Assembly: GCA_011526085.1 (NCBI GenBank)
Contig: WYBC01000023.1
Location: 35,555 to 99,554 of the forward strand
Source: Lysobacter sp.
GTDB lineage: Bacteria > Pseudomonadota > Gammaproteobacteria > Xanthomonadales > Xanthomonadaceae
Direction: 5' to 3'
DNA: 64,000 nt
The notes under the pieces were generated by a model. The model was not told the DNA's origin, made no database searches, and saw only the letters and a program-made list of their open reading frames with translations. Below, one piece after another: positions 49,712 through 61,800 of this stretch. Every line of letters begins with the position of its first letter. Within the stretch, counting starts at the first letter, position 1. Position numbers and translations under genes: made by a program.

Positions 49712-51418
49712 CTAGAACACCAGCGTCTCGCCCGGCTGCAGGTCGAAGTTTTGGCCGAGCGTTTTCGCTTCGCCGCTGACCTGATCGGTGCGCGTGCCCT
49801 GCAGTTCGGTGGGCACGGGGAAGGCCACGGGTTTCGCGGGATCGAGATTGATCACCACCCAGGCATCGCCCGCGGGCGAAGACGCGTGCAGCACCCACAC
49901 GTCGGGCGCGGCGACCGGGTAGTAGCGCAGCTCCGTCGGCTGCTTCAGTTCCGGGTTGGCGTTGCGCACGGCGAGCAGGCGCTGGTAGTGCCGATACAGC
50001 GAGTTCGGGTCCGCCTGCTGCGTGGCGACGGCGTGGCCCTGGCCCTGCTGCTGTTTCCAGTATTTGGCCCACCATGCGCCCTGATCGCCGCGATACCCGC
50101 GCGGTGCGGGCAGGTCGATCCAGGTCTTGCCGGTGGCGTTGAAGCCGGCGCCCTTGTCTTCGGTCCACTGCATCGGCGCGCGGCGGTAGCGGTCTTCCCC
50201 GGTCTTGTACTGCGACATGCCGATTTCCTCGCCGTAGTAGAGATAGGCGGTGCCGGGCGAGGTGAGCAGCAGGCCGGCGGCGAGTCTGGCCTTCGCGGTG
50301 TCGCCGCCCAGCGTGTGCATGATCCGGTTCTGGTCGTGATTGGTCAGGAACGGCGCGAAATAGCCCATCGGGGCGGCGTCGGCGCGCTGCTTGAGGTTCG
50401 CCCACAGACTGTCGCGCTTGCGGCTGACGTCGGTGTCGCTGACGGTGCCGAAATCGGCGCGGCGTTCGCTCTCCGGATTGAGGATCGCGATGACGATGTT
50501 GCCGAAATCGAAGTCGAACACCGAATCGAGGCCGCGGCCGCCGTTGCGGTAGCGGCCGCCGGTCTCCAGCGACGCCCAGGCTTCGCCGACCAGCAGGGCG
50601 TCTGGATTGATCGCCTTCACTTTCTTCGCGAACGCGGTCCAGTAATCGATGGTGGCCTGGGTGTCGGCCTGCTGCGCCAGCGGGCCGTCCTCGATCGCGT
50701 AGCGCACGGCGTCGAGCCGGAAGCCGTCGACGCCCTTCTTCAGCCAGAACGCGGCCACGGCGTCGAGTTCGTTGACCACCGCGGGATTGCGCAGGTTGAG
50801 GTCCGGCTGCGAATTGCCGAAGGCGCCGTAGTAGTACGCGCGCCGCTGTTCGTTCCAGTGCCACACCGCTTCCGGGTTCGGCTGGTTCGACCACGCCTGG
50901 CCCCAGCCGTCGGGACGCGTGCTGCGCCAGATGAAGGCGTCCTCGTAGCCCTTCACTTTCTTCGCCGAGGCGAGGAACCACGGGTGCTGGTCGGACACGT
51001 GGTTGAGCACGAGGTCGAGGATGACCTTCATGTCGCGCTTGTGCGCTTCGGCGATGAAGCGCTCGAAGTCGGCCATCGTGCCGTAGTCGCGCTCGACCGC
51101 GTAGAAATCCTGGAAGTCGTAGCCGTGATACGACGGCGCTTCGAACACCGGCGTCAGCCAGATCGCATCGACGCCGAGCGTCCTGAGATCGTCGAGCTTC
51201 GCGGTCATGCCGTTGAAATCGCCGTTGCCGTCGCCGTCGGAATCCTGGAACGAGCGCGGCCAGATCTCGTACACGGTGGCGCCATGCCACCAGCGCGGCG
51301 CGGCTTCGGCTTCGATCTGCAGCGTTTCGAAGCGCAGCGTCGGCGTGCGCGCGTGACTGTCGCCGGCGACACCGAGCAGGAGGGTGGCGCAGCACAACAG
51401 CGGAGCGAGGAGATTCAC
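49712..51418 (-). CDS. Secreted GH13 alpha-amylase/alpha-glucosidase
   Basis: A 568-residue enzyme. It has the four GH13 regions: DLVLNH, GFRLDAVRY (nucleophile Asp about 235), VGEAW (acid Glu about 278) and LTNHDQNR (Asp about 360). A DSDGDGNGD calcium loop follows the first strand, and a C-terminal beta domain ends the protein. It should cleave alpha-glucans or malto-oligosaccharides in the periplasm or outside. A GTG start at 51418 gives a clean signal (NLLAPLLCCATLLLGVAG) with GAGAG seven bases upstream; in-frame ATGs further up (to 51550) add an unlikely 44-residue leader. The product (amylase versus glucosidase) cannot be fixed from sequence. Confidence 0.92.
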   Translation of the reverse strand: MNLLAPLLCCATLLLGVAGDSHARTPTLRFETLQIEAEAAPRWWHGATVYEIWPRSFQDSDGDGNGDFNGMTAKLDDLRTLGVDAIWLTPVFEAPSYHGYDFQDFYAVERDYGTMADFERFIAEAHKRDMKVILDLVLNHVSDQHPWFLASAKKVKGYEDAFIWRSTRPDGWGQAWSNQPNPEAVWHWNEQRRAYYYGAFGNSQPDLNLRNPAVVNELDAVAAFWLKKGVDGFRLDAVRYAIEDGPLAQQADTQATIDYWTAFAKKVKAINPDALLVGEAWASLETGGRYRNGGRGLDSVFDFDFGNIVIAILNPESERRADFGTVSDTDVSRKRDSLWANLKQRADAAPMGYFAPFLTNHDQNRIMHTLGGDTAKARLAAGLLLTSPGTAYLYYGEEIGMSQYKTGEDRYRRAPMQWTEDKGAGFNATGKTWIDLPAPRGYRGDQGAWWAKYWKQQQGQGHAVATQQADPNSLYRHYQRLLAVRNANPELKQPTELRYYPVAAPDVWVLHASSPAGDAWVVINLDPAKPVAFPVPTELQGTRTDQVSGEAKTLGQNFDLQPGETLVF

Positions 51419-51559
51419 GGAAAGACTCTCGGATGCGACGTTGGCCGCACCATGCCACGCGGCGATGGCGGCTGCCAGAGTCATTCGTCCGGATGAATTC
51501 GTTTGCATCCGCGTGCGCATGCGCGCCGCGTCTTCGCTGCGCTGCAGCATGCGCGTCGT

Positions 51560-52543
51560 TCAGTGCGCCGCGGGCTCCGGGTCGCGCCACACCATGTAGA
51601 CGTTCGCGCGCGCGTAGTGCGAGCCGGGCTTGATCGACGGCTGGTGCTCGAAGCCCATGCTTTCGTACAGCCGCACCGCCGGGATCAGTTTGCTGTTGGT
51701 TTCGAGGAACAACCGGCGGCCGCCACGACGGCGGAATTCGTCGATCGCCGCTTCCATCAGCGCGCGGCCGATGCCCAGGCGCTGGCGCGATTCGTCGACC
51801 GCCATCTTGGTCAGCTCGTAGACGCCGTCCGCGCCGTCGTCCGCGTCGGCATCGGGCATCAGCGCGCAGGTGCCGACGACGTCGTCGCCCAGCATCGCGA
51901 ACAGGATGGTGCCGCCGGGCTGCAGGATTTCGGTTTCGGGGTCCGACAGCACCCGATGGTCGATTTCCTCGACGTAGAAATGTTTCCGCAGCCAGGCTTC
52001 GTTGAGCCGGTAGAAATGCGCGCGCAGCGCCGGTGCGAACGGCACGATCCGCAGGGCGCTGCGGTCGCTGGCGGCGGCGCGCGCGACGATGTCGGCGGCG
52101 AGCGACGGCGTGAGCGCGCGCTCGAAGGTCGAGAGCGTGTGCAGCAGGTCGATGCCGTGTTCGCGGCAATGCGCGGCGAAGAGGTCTTCGATCGCGCGCC
52201 ACAGCGGCTTCGCCGTGCGCAGCGCGGCCTCCGCGCGCGCGGTCAGCACCAGTCGGCGGCGGCGCTTGTCGGCGGGGTCGATCAGCATCGTCAGCCAGCC
52301 CTGCTCGGTCAGCCGGTCGGCGAGCTGGCTCACCGCGGAGTGGGTCTGGCCGACGGCGTCGGCGATCTCGCCGACGGTCTGCGGGCCGCGGTCGTGGAGG
52401 ATGCGCAGCAGCGGCAGCCAGCGGCCCTGGATTTCCAGCCCGGTGAGCCGGTAGACCTCGTCGGCGGTGGCGTAGAGGCGGTCGCTGACGGCGCGCATGC
52501 GGCTGCCGAGGGCGACGAGACCGAGCTGGGCGATGTAGTCCAT
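51560..52543 (-). CDS. MarR-type regulator fused to GNAT acetyltransferase
   Basis: A 327-residue two-domain protein. Residues 1 to about 150 are a MarR winged helix (LPLLRILHDRGPQTVGEIAD, AVGQTHSAVSQLADRL, DPADKRRRRLVLT). The C-terminal part is a GNAT domain (TKMAVDESRQRLGIGRALM, LFLETNSKLIPAVRLYESMG). Such MarR-GNAT fusions are a known class; the acetylated target is not known. It faces away from the giant YD-repeat gene, and an imperfect dyad lies 15 bases upstream of its start. Confidence 0.92.
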   Translation of the reverse strand: MDYIAQLGLVALGSRMRAVSDRLYATADEVYRLTGLEIQGRWLPLLRILHDRGPQTVGEIADAVGQTHSAVSQLADRLTEQGWLTMLIDPADKRRRRLVLTARAEAALRTAKPLWRAIEDLFAAHCREHGIDLLHTLSTFERALTPSLAADIVARAAASDRSALRIVPFAPALRAHFYRLNEAWLRKHFYVEEIDHRVLSDPETEILQPGGTILFAMLGDDVVGTCALMPDADADDGADGVYELTKMAVDESRQRLGIGRALMEAAIDEFRRRGGRRLFLETNSKLIPAVRLYESMGFEHQPSIKPGSHYARANVYMVWRDPEPAAH

Positions 52544-52558
52544 GGCTTTCGACGGAAG

Positions 52559-52578
52559 TTATGTAACGGCTAACGTAA
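52559..52578. promoter_or_regulatory. Candidate MarR operator
   Basis: TTATGTAACGGCTAACGTAA is an imperfect AT-rich dyad in the 287-base divergent region, just upstream of the MarR-GNAT start. MarR proteins commonly bind such sites to repress their own gene; a role at the divergent giant gene is possible. Confidence 0.35.
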
Positions 52579-52830
52579 TTGATTGGCCGTGCCGGTGCAA
52601 GCCGTCGCATCCCGGTCGTTGGATCGCCACAAGCCATTGATTCGAAATGAATCGATGCCGGAAACCGATGGCCGAGGCCGATGTGAGCCACGTCTCCGCC
52701 AGGCGTCCGTGCCGCCCATGTCGCCCTCGAAGTGAATTCCCCCTAAACAACTTTGCCCTGCGCTGGAACAGCGATGTAACTCGGGCGAGTGCGCCCACGC
52801 CTTTCATGGATCTGTTTCGAGGAATCACGC

Positions 52831-55800
52831 ATGGTCGCTGTCTTCACGGGAAGTGGTCTGGGTCTGTACAACACGTCGTACACCCAGCTTGGATTCGCCA
52901 CCGGCGGCAACGCCGGCATCGGCCAGAGCCGCGAAAGCCAGTACGTGAATCTGGCGACCGGCAACCTCGTCCTGCAGGACCTCGACGAAAGCCTGGTGGC
53001 GCGCGGCCTCAACGCCGCATTCCTGCGCACCTACAACAGCCGCGGCGTGGTCGCGGGCACCGGCCAGGACGGGTGGGTCACCGGTTTCGAGCGCAACCTG
53101 ACGCTCACCGGCACGCTCAACGCGGTCGGCAGCACCATGACCCTGAACACCGGCGACGGCCAGAGCGTGGTCTTCACCTATTCGGGCACGGCCAACACCT
53201 ACACCACCACCGGCGGCGACGGCGCGCACGATTCCCTCGTGTGGGACGGCACCAATCTGGTGTGGACCTACACCGAGGGCAGCACCCGGCGCGAAGAGCG
53301 CTATGCCGACCACGCCAACGCCACGCTCAAGGGTCGCCTGCTCTGGATCCGCGATCTGCGGACCGACGGCACCAATCCCGCGCGTTACGACGTGCTCTAC
53401 GACGCGAACAATCGCGTCTCCCAGGTGCGCGCGGTCGACGGCGGCGGCACCAACGCCGATTCGCTGATCTTCGCCTACAACACCGCCGGCCAGCTGGCGT
53501 CGGTCAGCACCCGCGAAGGCGGCACGACCCGCGTGCAGGTGACCTACGGTTACGAGAACGCCGACGGCAGCGGCCGGCTGTCCTGGGTGCAGACCGATCT
53601 GACGCCCGAGATCACCACCGACAACACCTGGGACGCCACCACCGCCGCGAACAATGACGGCAAGCGCTTCCGCACGTCGTACACCTACGTCAGCACGACC
53701 GTCAGCGATCTGCGCATCGCCAGCGTGAGCACCAGCGACGGCGTCAACGTCGCCTACACCTACGAAGCCGACGGTGCCGGCGGTTTCCGGGTGAAGACGG
53801 TGACCCGCGGCGGCGCCGGCGACGGCTCCACGCAGACGACCACCTTCGTCTACAACGCCAATTCGACCGACGTCATCGACGGCGCCGGCCGCACCTGGAC
53901 CTACGAATACGACGCCAACCGCCAGTTGATCGGCGTGCTGGAACCGGCCGTGGACGGCCTGCGCCAGAAGACCAGCTACAGCTACGACGCGTCGGGCAAT
54001 CTGATCCGCGTCAGCCAGGCCGCGACCGCCGGCGGCACCGCGGTGCTCGACACCGTGTTCCGTTACGACGCCAACGGCAACCGCACCCTGCAGCGCGATC
54101 TGCTGGGCAACACCATCGCCTGGACCTACAGCACCGCGAACCAGGTCACGGCCGAAATCCGCTATACGGTCGCCGACGCCGATGGTCTCGATCCGAACCA
54201 CACCGGCACCACCAATCTGCCGTCCGGCGCGCTGACCACCCGCTACATCTACGACAGCCGCAACCGCGTGCGATTCGTCGTCAACGCGGCCGGCGAAGTG
54301 CGCGAACTCAGCTACGCGACCAGCGGCAACGGCATCGGCCAGATCGCGAGCGAGCGCACTTACCTCGGCGCCACCTACAGCGGCACGTATACCGAAGCGG
54401 CGCTCAACACCTGGGCCACCGACGCGGCGGCGCTGCGCAAGTCGAACAGCGCGCTGACCGTCTACGGTTACGACGCCAAGGGCAGGGTCTCGCAGACCGA
54501 AACGTATGCGACCGTCAGCGCCGACGTGAACGGCACCGGCGTGCTCGACGCCGCGACCGATCTGGTGCGCTACACCTACGACGCGCAGGGTCTGCTGCGC
54601 CAGAAGATCGCGGTGCGCGGCAGCGGCCGCACGCTGGCCGGCGCCGCGCCGACGACCAGCGAGATCGTCGATTACGTCTACGACGGCATGGGCCGGCTGC
54701 TCAGCCAGCTCAGCCGCGCCGCCGCCACCACGGCGATGCCGGACGCGCGCATCGATCCGACCGGTTACGCCACCTGGCTGGCCGCGAACGACGCCACGAC
54801 CCTGCTCACCGCCTACGCCTACGTCGATTCCGCGAATCAGATCCGGGTGACCTTCGACGGCGGCGCCACCCGCACCGCGACCCACAACCGCGCCGGTGCG
54901 CTGGTGAGCGCCAGCGATGCCGGCCTGGTCGGCGGCAGTCTCGTCACCCGCACCACCCAGAACTTCTACGACGCCAGCGGGCGACTGCGCGCCAGCCAGG
55001 ACGCGGCCGGCGGGCGGACGTATTACTTCTACGATGCGGCCGGCCGGCTGTCGTCGGTGGTCGATCCCACCGGCGCGGTGGCGCGCACGGTCTACGACGG
55101 CGTCGGCCGCGGCGTGCAGACCATCGCCTACGCGATCCGGATGAACACCGCCGGCTGGATCTCCGGCAGCACCGTCGTCAAGGACACGCTGGTCTTCGCG
55201 GCCACCGCGCCCGCGCTGGGCGGCAACCAGGCATGGGTGCAGACCGATGCCGCCAACGACCGCAACGGTTACCGCACCTACGACAACGGCGGCCGCGTCG
55301 CGACCGAAACCGATGCCGCCGGATTGCTGACCACCTACGCCTACGACGGCGCCAACCGCCTGCTGTCGACCACGTTCAGCAAGCCCGGCGACGCCACGGT
55401 GACGCCGCGCGTGCAGCGGATGTTCTACGACAACGCCGACCGCGTGGTCGGCACGCTCGATGCCGAAGGCTATCTGGTCGAGGCGATCTACGATGCCGGC
55501 GGCCGTCTGGTGCGCAGCGTCCGTTACGCCACGCCGACCAGCGTCGCGCTGCGCGCGACCGGGACCCTCGCGGCCCTGCGTCCGGCCAGCGCGAATGCCG
55601 CCGACCAGACCACGCGCTATTTCTACGACGCGCGCGGCCAGCAGATCGGCGTCCTCAACGCCGAAGGCTATCTCACCGAATTCGTCTACGACGACGCCGC
55701 GAACCAGCGCGCGGTGAAGGCCTACGCCAAGCAGTTGACCGGCCTGGGCGGCAGCGAAACCTTCGCCGCGCTGCGCACCAGCGCCACCACCGGCGCGCCG

Positions 55801-58800
55801 GCGGAAGCATTCCGTCTGACCCAGCGCAGCTTCAATGCGCTGGGCCAGGTCGCGACCGAGCTGAACCACGAAGGCACCGTCACCAATTACATCTACGATG
55901 AAGCCGGACGCCTGGTGAAGACCCAGAGCGCCGCGGGCACCAGCGAGGTGCGCGAGGGCAACCGGCGTTACGACGTGTTCGGCAATCTCATCGGCGAACT
56001 GGCCGGCGAGGGCTCCACCCGCCTGCTCGGCGGCATGACCGAAACGCAGATCGATGCGATCTACGCCCAGTACGGCGTGCGCCACAGCTACGACCTCGTC
56101 GGCCGCCGCACCGAGAGCATCGACGCCGCCGGCAACAAGACCTGGTATTTTTACGACGCCGCAGGCCGCCAGACCTTCGTGGTCCGCGGCGTGCACGACG
56201 CGTCCAACGTGCAGAACGCGCAGGGCGAGGTGGTCGAGACGCGCTACAACGCCTTCGGCCAGGCGAGCGACAGCATCGCGTATACCGGACGGATCACGCT
56301 CGCGGTCGCCGGCAGCCGCGCCAGCGCGCAGAGCGCGATCCAGGCGCTGACCTTCAACACCGCGACCGACAGCCGCATCCAGCTGCGCTACGACCGCCGC
56401 GGCCAGCTCAGCGAGCAGATCGACGCCGAGAACTACCGCACGCTGTACACCTACACCGCGTTCGGCGAAGTGCGCACCCAGCAGGATCTGGAGCTCGACA
56501 ACAGCGTCCGCCGCACGGTCACCAACACCTACGACGGTCGCGGCCTGCTGACCGGGCAGAACGAAGCCGGCGGCACGTTGAACCGCAGCGTCGGCATGGT
56601 CTACGACGCCTTCGGCCGCGCGACCACGCGCACCGACGCGCGCAACAACACGGTGACCATCGCCTACGACCGCCTCGGTCGCGTGCTCTCGCAGACCGCG
56701 AACAACGTCAGCGGCCGCAACGAAAGCGTGTCCACGACGTACGACGCTTTCGATCGCGTGGTCACGCAGACCGATGCGCTGGGCCGCATCACCAACTACG
56801 TGCACAGCGACAGCGCGCGCAGCATCACCGTGACCACGCCGGAAGGCGTGTCCGCGACCACCGTCTCCAACCGCTTCGGCCAGGCGTTGACGCTGACGCA
56901 GACGCTGCCCGACGGCACCGTCGCCACCACGACCACCACCTACAACAAGGACGGCCAGGTCGATACCGTCGTCGACGCGCTGAACCGCACCGTCGTCGAC
57001 AACACCTACGATGCGCGCGGGTTGCTGGCATCGACCGTCGACGCCAGCGGTCGCCGCGTCGACTACAGCTACGACGCCGCCGGCCGCTCGCTGACCCGTC
57101 GCGAAGATCCGACCGGCCTGAATCTGACCACCACCTGGACCTACGACGGCCAGGGCCGCCAGCTCACCGTCACCGACGCGAGCAACGTGCGGACGTCGCT
57201 GATCTACGACCGCAAGGGCAATCTGATCGAATCGGTGCTGGACCCGAACGGGCTGGCGCTGCGCACCACCTACACCTGGGATCGCGACGGCCGTCAGCTG
57301 ACGATGACCCAGGGCGCCGGCACCGCCGCGGCCACCGTCGTGGCCTATGCCTACGACGCCTTCGGCCGTCGCGTCTCCGAGACGGTGTCGCCGGGTGGGC
57401 TGAACCTGATCACCACCTTCGCCTACGACGCCAACGACAACGTCGTGCGCAAGACCGACGCCAGCAACCGCACCACCCGCTACAGCTACGACGCCGCCAA
57501 CCGCATGCGCTTCAGCGTCGACGACGCCGGTGGCGTCAGCGAAGTGGTCTACGACGCGGCGGGTCGCGCGACGATGACCCGCAGCTATGCGAAGGTCGCG
57601 ACGATCACCGGGCTTCCGCTCGCGCCGACCGAAGCCGAGATGTCCGCGCTCGTCGCCGCGCAGACGCTGGCGAACGACGCGCAGGACGAGGTGAGCTACC
57701 GGATCTACGACCGCGACGGTCGCCTGGTGATGACCGTCGACGGCGCCGGCGGCGTCATCGAGATCGATTACGACAGTGCCGGCCGCAAGGTGCTGGAGCG
57801 GCGATACGCCCAGCCCGCCACGCTGAGCGCGTCGCTGCGCACGCAGCTCGCCGCGGGCACCGCCACCATCGACACGGTGTGCGCGCTGGCCGGTGCGAAC
57901 GCGGCCAAGGACGTGCAGACCCGTTTCGTCTACGACGCGGCCGGCCAGGTCGTGTTCGTGCTCGACGCCGCCGGTGCGGTCACCCGCAACTGGTACGACG
58001 CCGCCGGCCGCGTGGTCGCCTCGCGCCGCTATGCCACCACGGTGAACTTCGCGTCGGTCGGCGACGCCACCACTCTCGCCGCGCTGCAGGCGCTGGTGGT
58101 CGAGGCCGCCACCGACCTCGGCGAATACCGCGTGTACGATGCGGCCGGACGGGTGATCTATCTCGTCGATCTCGCCGGCACCCTGCAGCAGATCGGTTAC
58201 GACGGCGCCGGGCGCATGGCCGTCACCCGGACCTACGCGGCGCCGTTCGCGATCGGCACGTCGCTGCGCGACGCGCTGCGCGCGGGCACCGCCACGGCCG
58301 CCGACTTTTCAGCCTTCGCCACCGCCAACGAAGCCGCCGCGCGCGCGCAGGCGCTGGTCTACGACGCGGCCGGTCGCCAGCGCTACACGATCCTCCGCTC
58401 CGCCGCGGGCATCGCCGAAGTCGCCGAAACCCAGTACGACGCCGCCGGCCGCGTGATCGCGCAGCTGCGCTACGGCGTCAACATCGCGTTCGGCACGAGC
58501 TACGGCGAAACCGGCGTCGCCAACGCGCTCAACGCCGCGCTGAGCACCGATCCGCAGATCCGCGCGACCCAGATCCGCAGCCAGCGCTACGTCTACGACA
58601 CCGCCGGCCGCCAGCGTTTCATGCTTGACGCGACGGGCGCGCTCGCCGAGTGGCGCTACGACGGCGCCGGCCGGGTCACGGACGCCATCGCCTACGGGCA
58701 ACGTCCGCCGGCGACCACCACGACCGAGACCGGGCTGTCGGCCTGGGCCAACGCCCAGCCCGCGGCCGACGTGCGCCGCACGCGTTCGGCCTACGACGCC

Positions 58801-61800
58801 GCCGGTCGCCTGCAGGTCAAGACCGACGCCAACAACCGCACCGAAAGCTATACCTACGATGCCGCCGACCGGATGCTGACCCGCACCGATCGCAACAACG
58901 CGGTCTGGACCTATCAGTACGACGCCGCCGGCCGCCGCACCGCCGAATTGAGCCCGCAGGTCGCCGTGGCCAGCGTCGACGCCGCCGGCAACGTCACCAC
59001 CGCCAATCGCGCGATCGCCACCCGCTACACCTACGATGCGTTCGGCAACGTGCTCACCCGCGTCGACAACGCCGACGCGCCGGTCACCGCCGACCGCCGC
59101 ACCACCCGCTACGTCTACGACAACCGCGGCTACCAGGTCAGCACGATCTTCCCGGATGCCGGCGCCTACAACGTGACCACCAACGCGCTGGAAGCCACCG
59201 GCGTGCAGGCCACGATCGAGATCACCTACAACGCCCTGGGCCAGGCGGTCGTCCAGAAGGACGTGCGCAACTTCTACAGCTACAAGGCCTACGACGCCGC
59301 CGGCCGTGTCGCCTACGAAGTCGACCAGGAAGGCTACGCCACCCGTTACACCTACAACGCCTTCGGCGAAGTGGAATCGCTGCGTCGCTACGCGACCGTC
59401 ACGAACACCGGCGCGATCGCCGGCTGGTCGCAGGGCCAGTCGCTGAGCATGGCGCAGCTGCAGACCGCGGGCGTGCTGACCGCCGGCGCCAACGATCGCG
59501 TCATCGACACCGTCTACACCGCGCTCGGCCGCAAGGCGACGGTCACCCAGTCCTCGATCACCTACTACCGCGCCGACGGCAGCGCCGCCACCGGTTCGCC
59601 GGTGAAGACCTTCGACTACAACGCCTTCGGCGATCTCACGCTGGAATCCGAGCTGATCGAAGGCGTGCCGGGCACCGGCGGCGCCGTCTGGGCGACCGCG
59701 ACCCGCTACTACGACGCGCTCGGCCGCAACACGTTGACCGTCGATGCGATGGGCTACGTCACCGAAACCAAGTACAACGCCACCGGCGAAGCGACCGAGA
59801 CCATCGAGTACGCGCGTGCGCTCGCCGGCACGCCGAATCCGGCCTCGCGTCCGGGCCTGCCGGCGCCGGGCGATGCCGCCATCGGCCACGACCGCATCAC
59901 CCGCTGGGGTTACGACGCGCTCGGCCGCAAGATCAGCGAAACCTCGGTGCGCCAGTATCGCCGCGTCGACGGCAGCACCGGCAGCCGCGACGTGGTCGCG
60001 ACCTACGGTTACGACCATGAAGGCCGGGTCACCTCGATCAGCGACGACACCGGCACCACCAGCACCGTCTACGACGCCATCGGCCGCGCCATCTCGGTGC
60101 AGGAAGCCGCGCGCAGCGTGCTGGTGCAGTCGGTCGACGGCCTGCTGGGCACCAGCGCCAGCCGCGATCTCGCCACCGGCCTGATCTACGAACAGCGTTC
60201 GCCGTTCACGACGATGGGCTACGACGCCTTCGGCAACGCGGTGGTGGTCCGCCGCTACGCCAACGGCAAGGACGGCGCCAACGCCGCGGTCGCCGACGAT
60301 ACCCGCGACCAGGTGCAGTTGCTGCGCTACGACTGGCAGGGCCGCGCGGTGTGGGAACGCAACGCCACCGGCGCCACGGTGACGCGCCGCTACGACGCGG
60401 CCGACAACCTGACCGAAGTGCGCTACACCCTGCAGGGCAACAACGGCCGTTCGGCGGTGGTGGTGTCGACCAACACCTACGACAAGACCGGTCGCCAGAT
60501 CACCAACCGCACCGACCGCGAGCTGATGCTCAGCGGCGTGTACCAGAGCACGGTCGTCGACAGCGGCGAGACCGTGGTCTACAACGCGTTCGGCGAGATC
60601 ACCCAGAAAACCCAATACGGCCTGAGCGGCACGCTGATCTACGGATACGACGCCGCCGGCCGCCTGACGTCCGCCAACGAAAGCGGCGCCACCCGCAGCT
60701 ACGGCTACAACCTCGCCGGCCATCTGGTGCGCAGCGCGCAGAACGCGTATCTGAGCGCGGCCGAAGGCGTGATCTCCGCGGTCACCGTCTCGCGCGTCGA
60801 CAAGCTGGGCCGCACCCTGGAAGTGACGCTGCCGTCGCACACCGCGGTCACGTCGACCACCAGCAGCATCACCCAGACCGTGGACCGCTGGGGCAACGTC
60901 GTGCGCATCATCGACGCGCGCGGCTACCAGACCGATTACGAATACAACAGCCTCAACCAGCTGGTGCGCGAGATCCGGCCGCTGGTGAAGGTGGTGTCCG
61001 AGAACGGCGGCGTGACCTGGCAGCGCCCGGTCAACGAGCGCTATTACGACGCCCTCGGCCGCCTGGTCGCCACCCGCGACGCCAACGGCAACCTGCGCGC
61101 GAACGAATACGACCAGACCGGCCGCCTGACCGTGGCCAAGGACGCCTTCGGCAACGCCACCCGCTTCGCCTACGACATCTTCGGCAACCAGCGCATCACC
61201 CAGAACGCGCTGGGCTATCTGTCCTTCAAGGAATACGACCGCGTCGGCCGCGTCGTCGCCATCGGCGATTACCTGCCGTCCGCCAGCGGCAGCACCCGCA
61301 ACAAGGCCGTGCTGCAGAGCTACGTGCTGAACGAGAACGGCGACCGCATCCAGGTCACCAACGCGCTCACCCAGACCGCGCGCTACGACTACGACAGCCG
61401 CAACCAGCTGATCCGCAGCCAGACCGCGGTCGGCGTGGTGATGGATTACGCCTACGACGCGGCCGCGCGCAAGATCCGCGAAAGCAACGCGTACTCCGCC
61501 ACGTCCGGCACGCTGACCGACCGCGACGGCGAGAGCGTCCGCATCAACGAGCAGACCTGGGACTACGACGTCTTCGGCCGCGCGACCGACCACAACAACC
61601 TCAGCGGCCGCGACAGCAACTACGTCTACGACGCGACGTCGGGCCAGCTGACCTCGGAAACCGCCGCGGGCGGCTCCGGCATCACCACCGGCAACGGCAG
61701 CAAGACCGTCAGCTATTACGCCAACGGCCGCATCCGCCAGGTGATCGAAGGCGCCACGACCTATCGCTACGAATACGACGCCACCGGCAACCGCACGATG

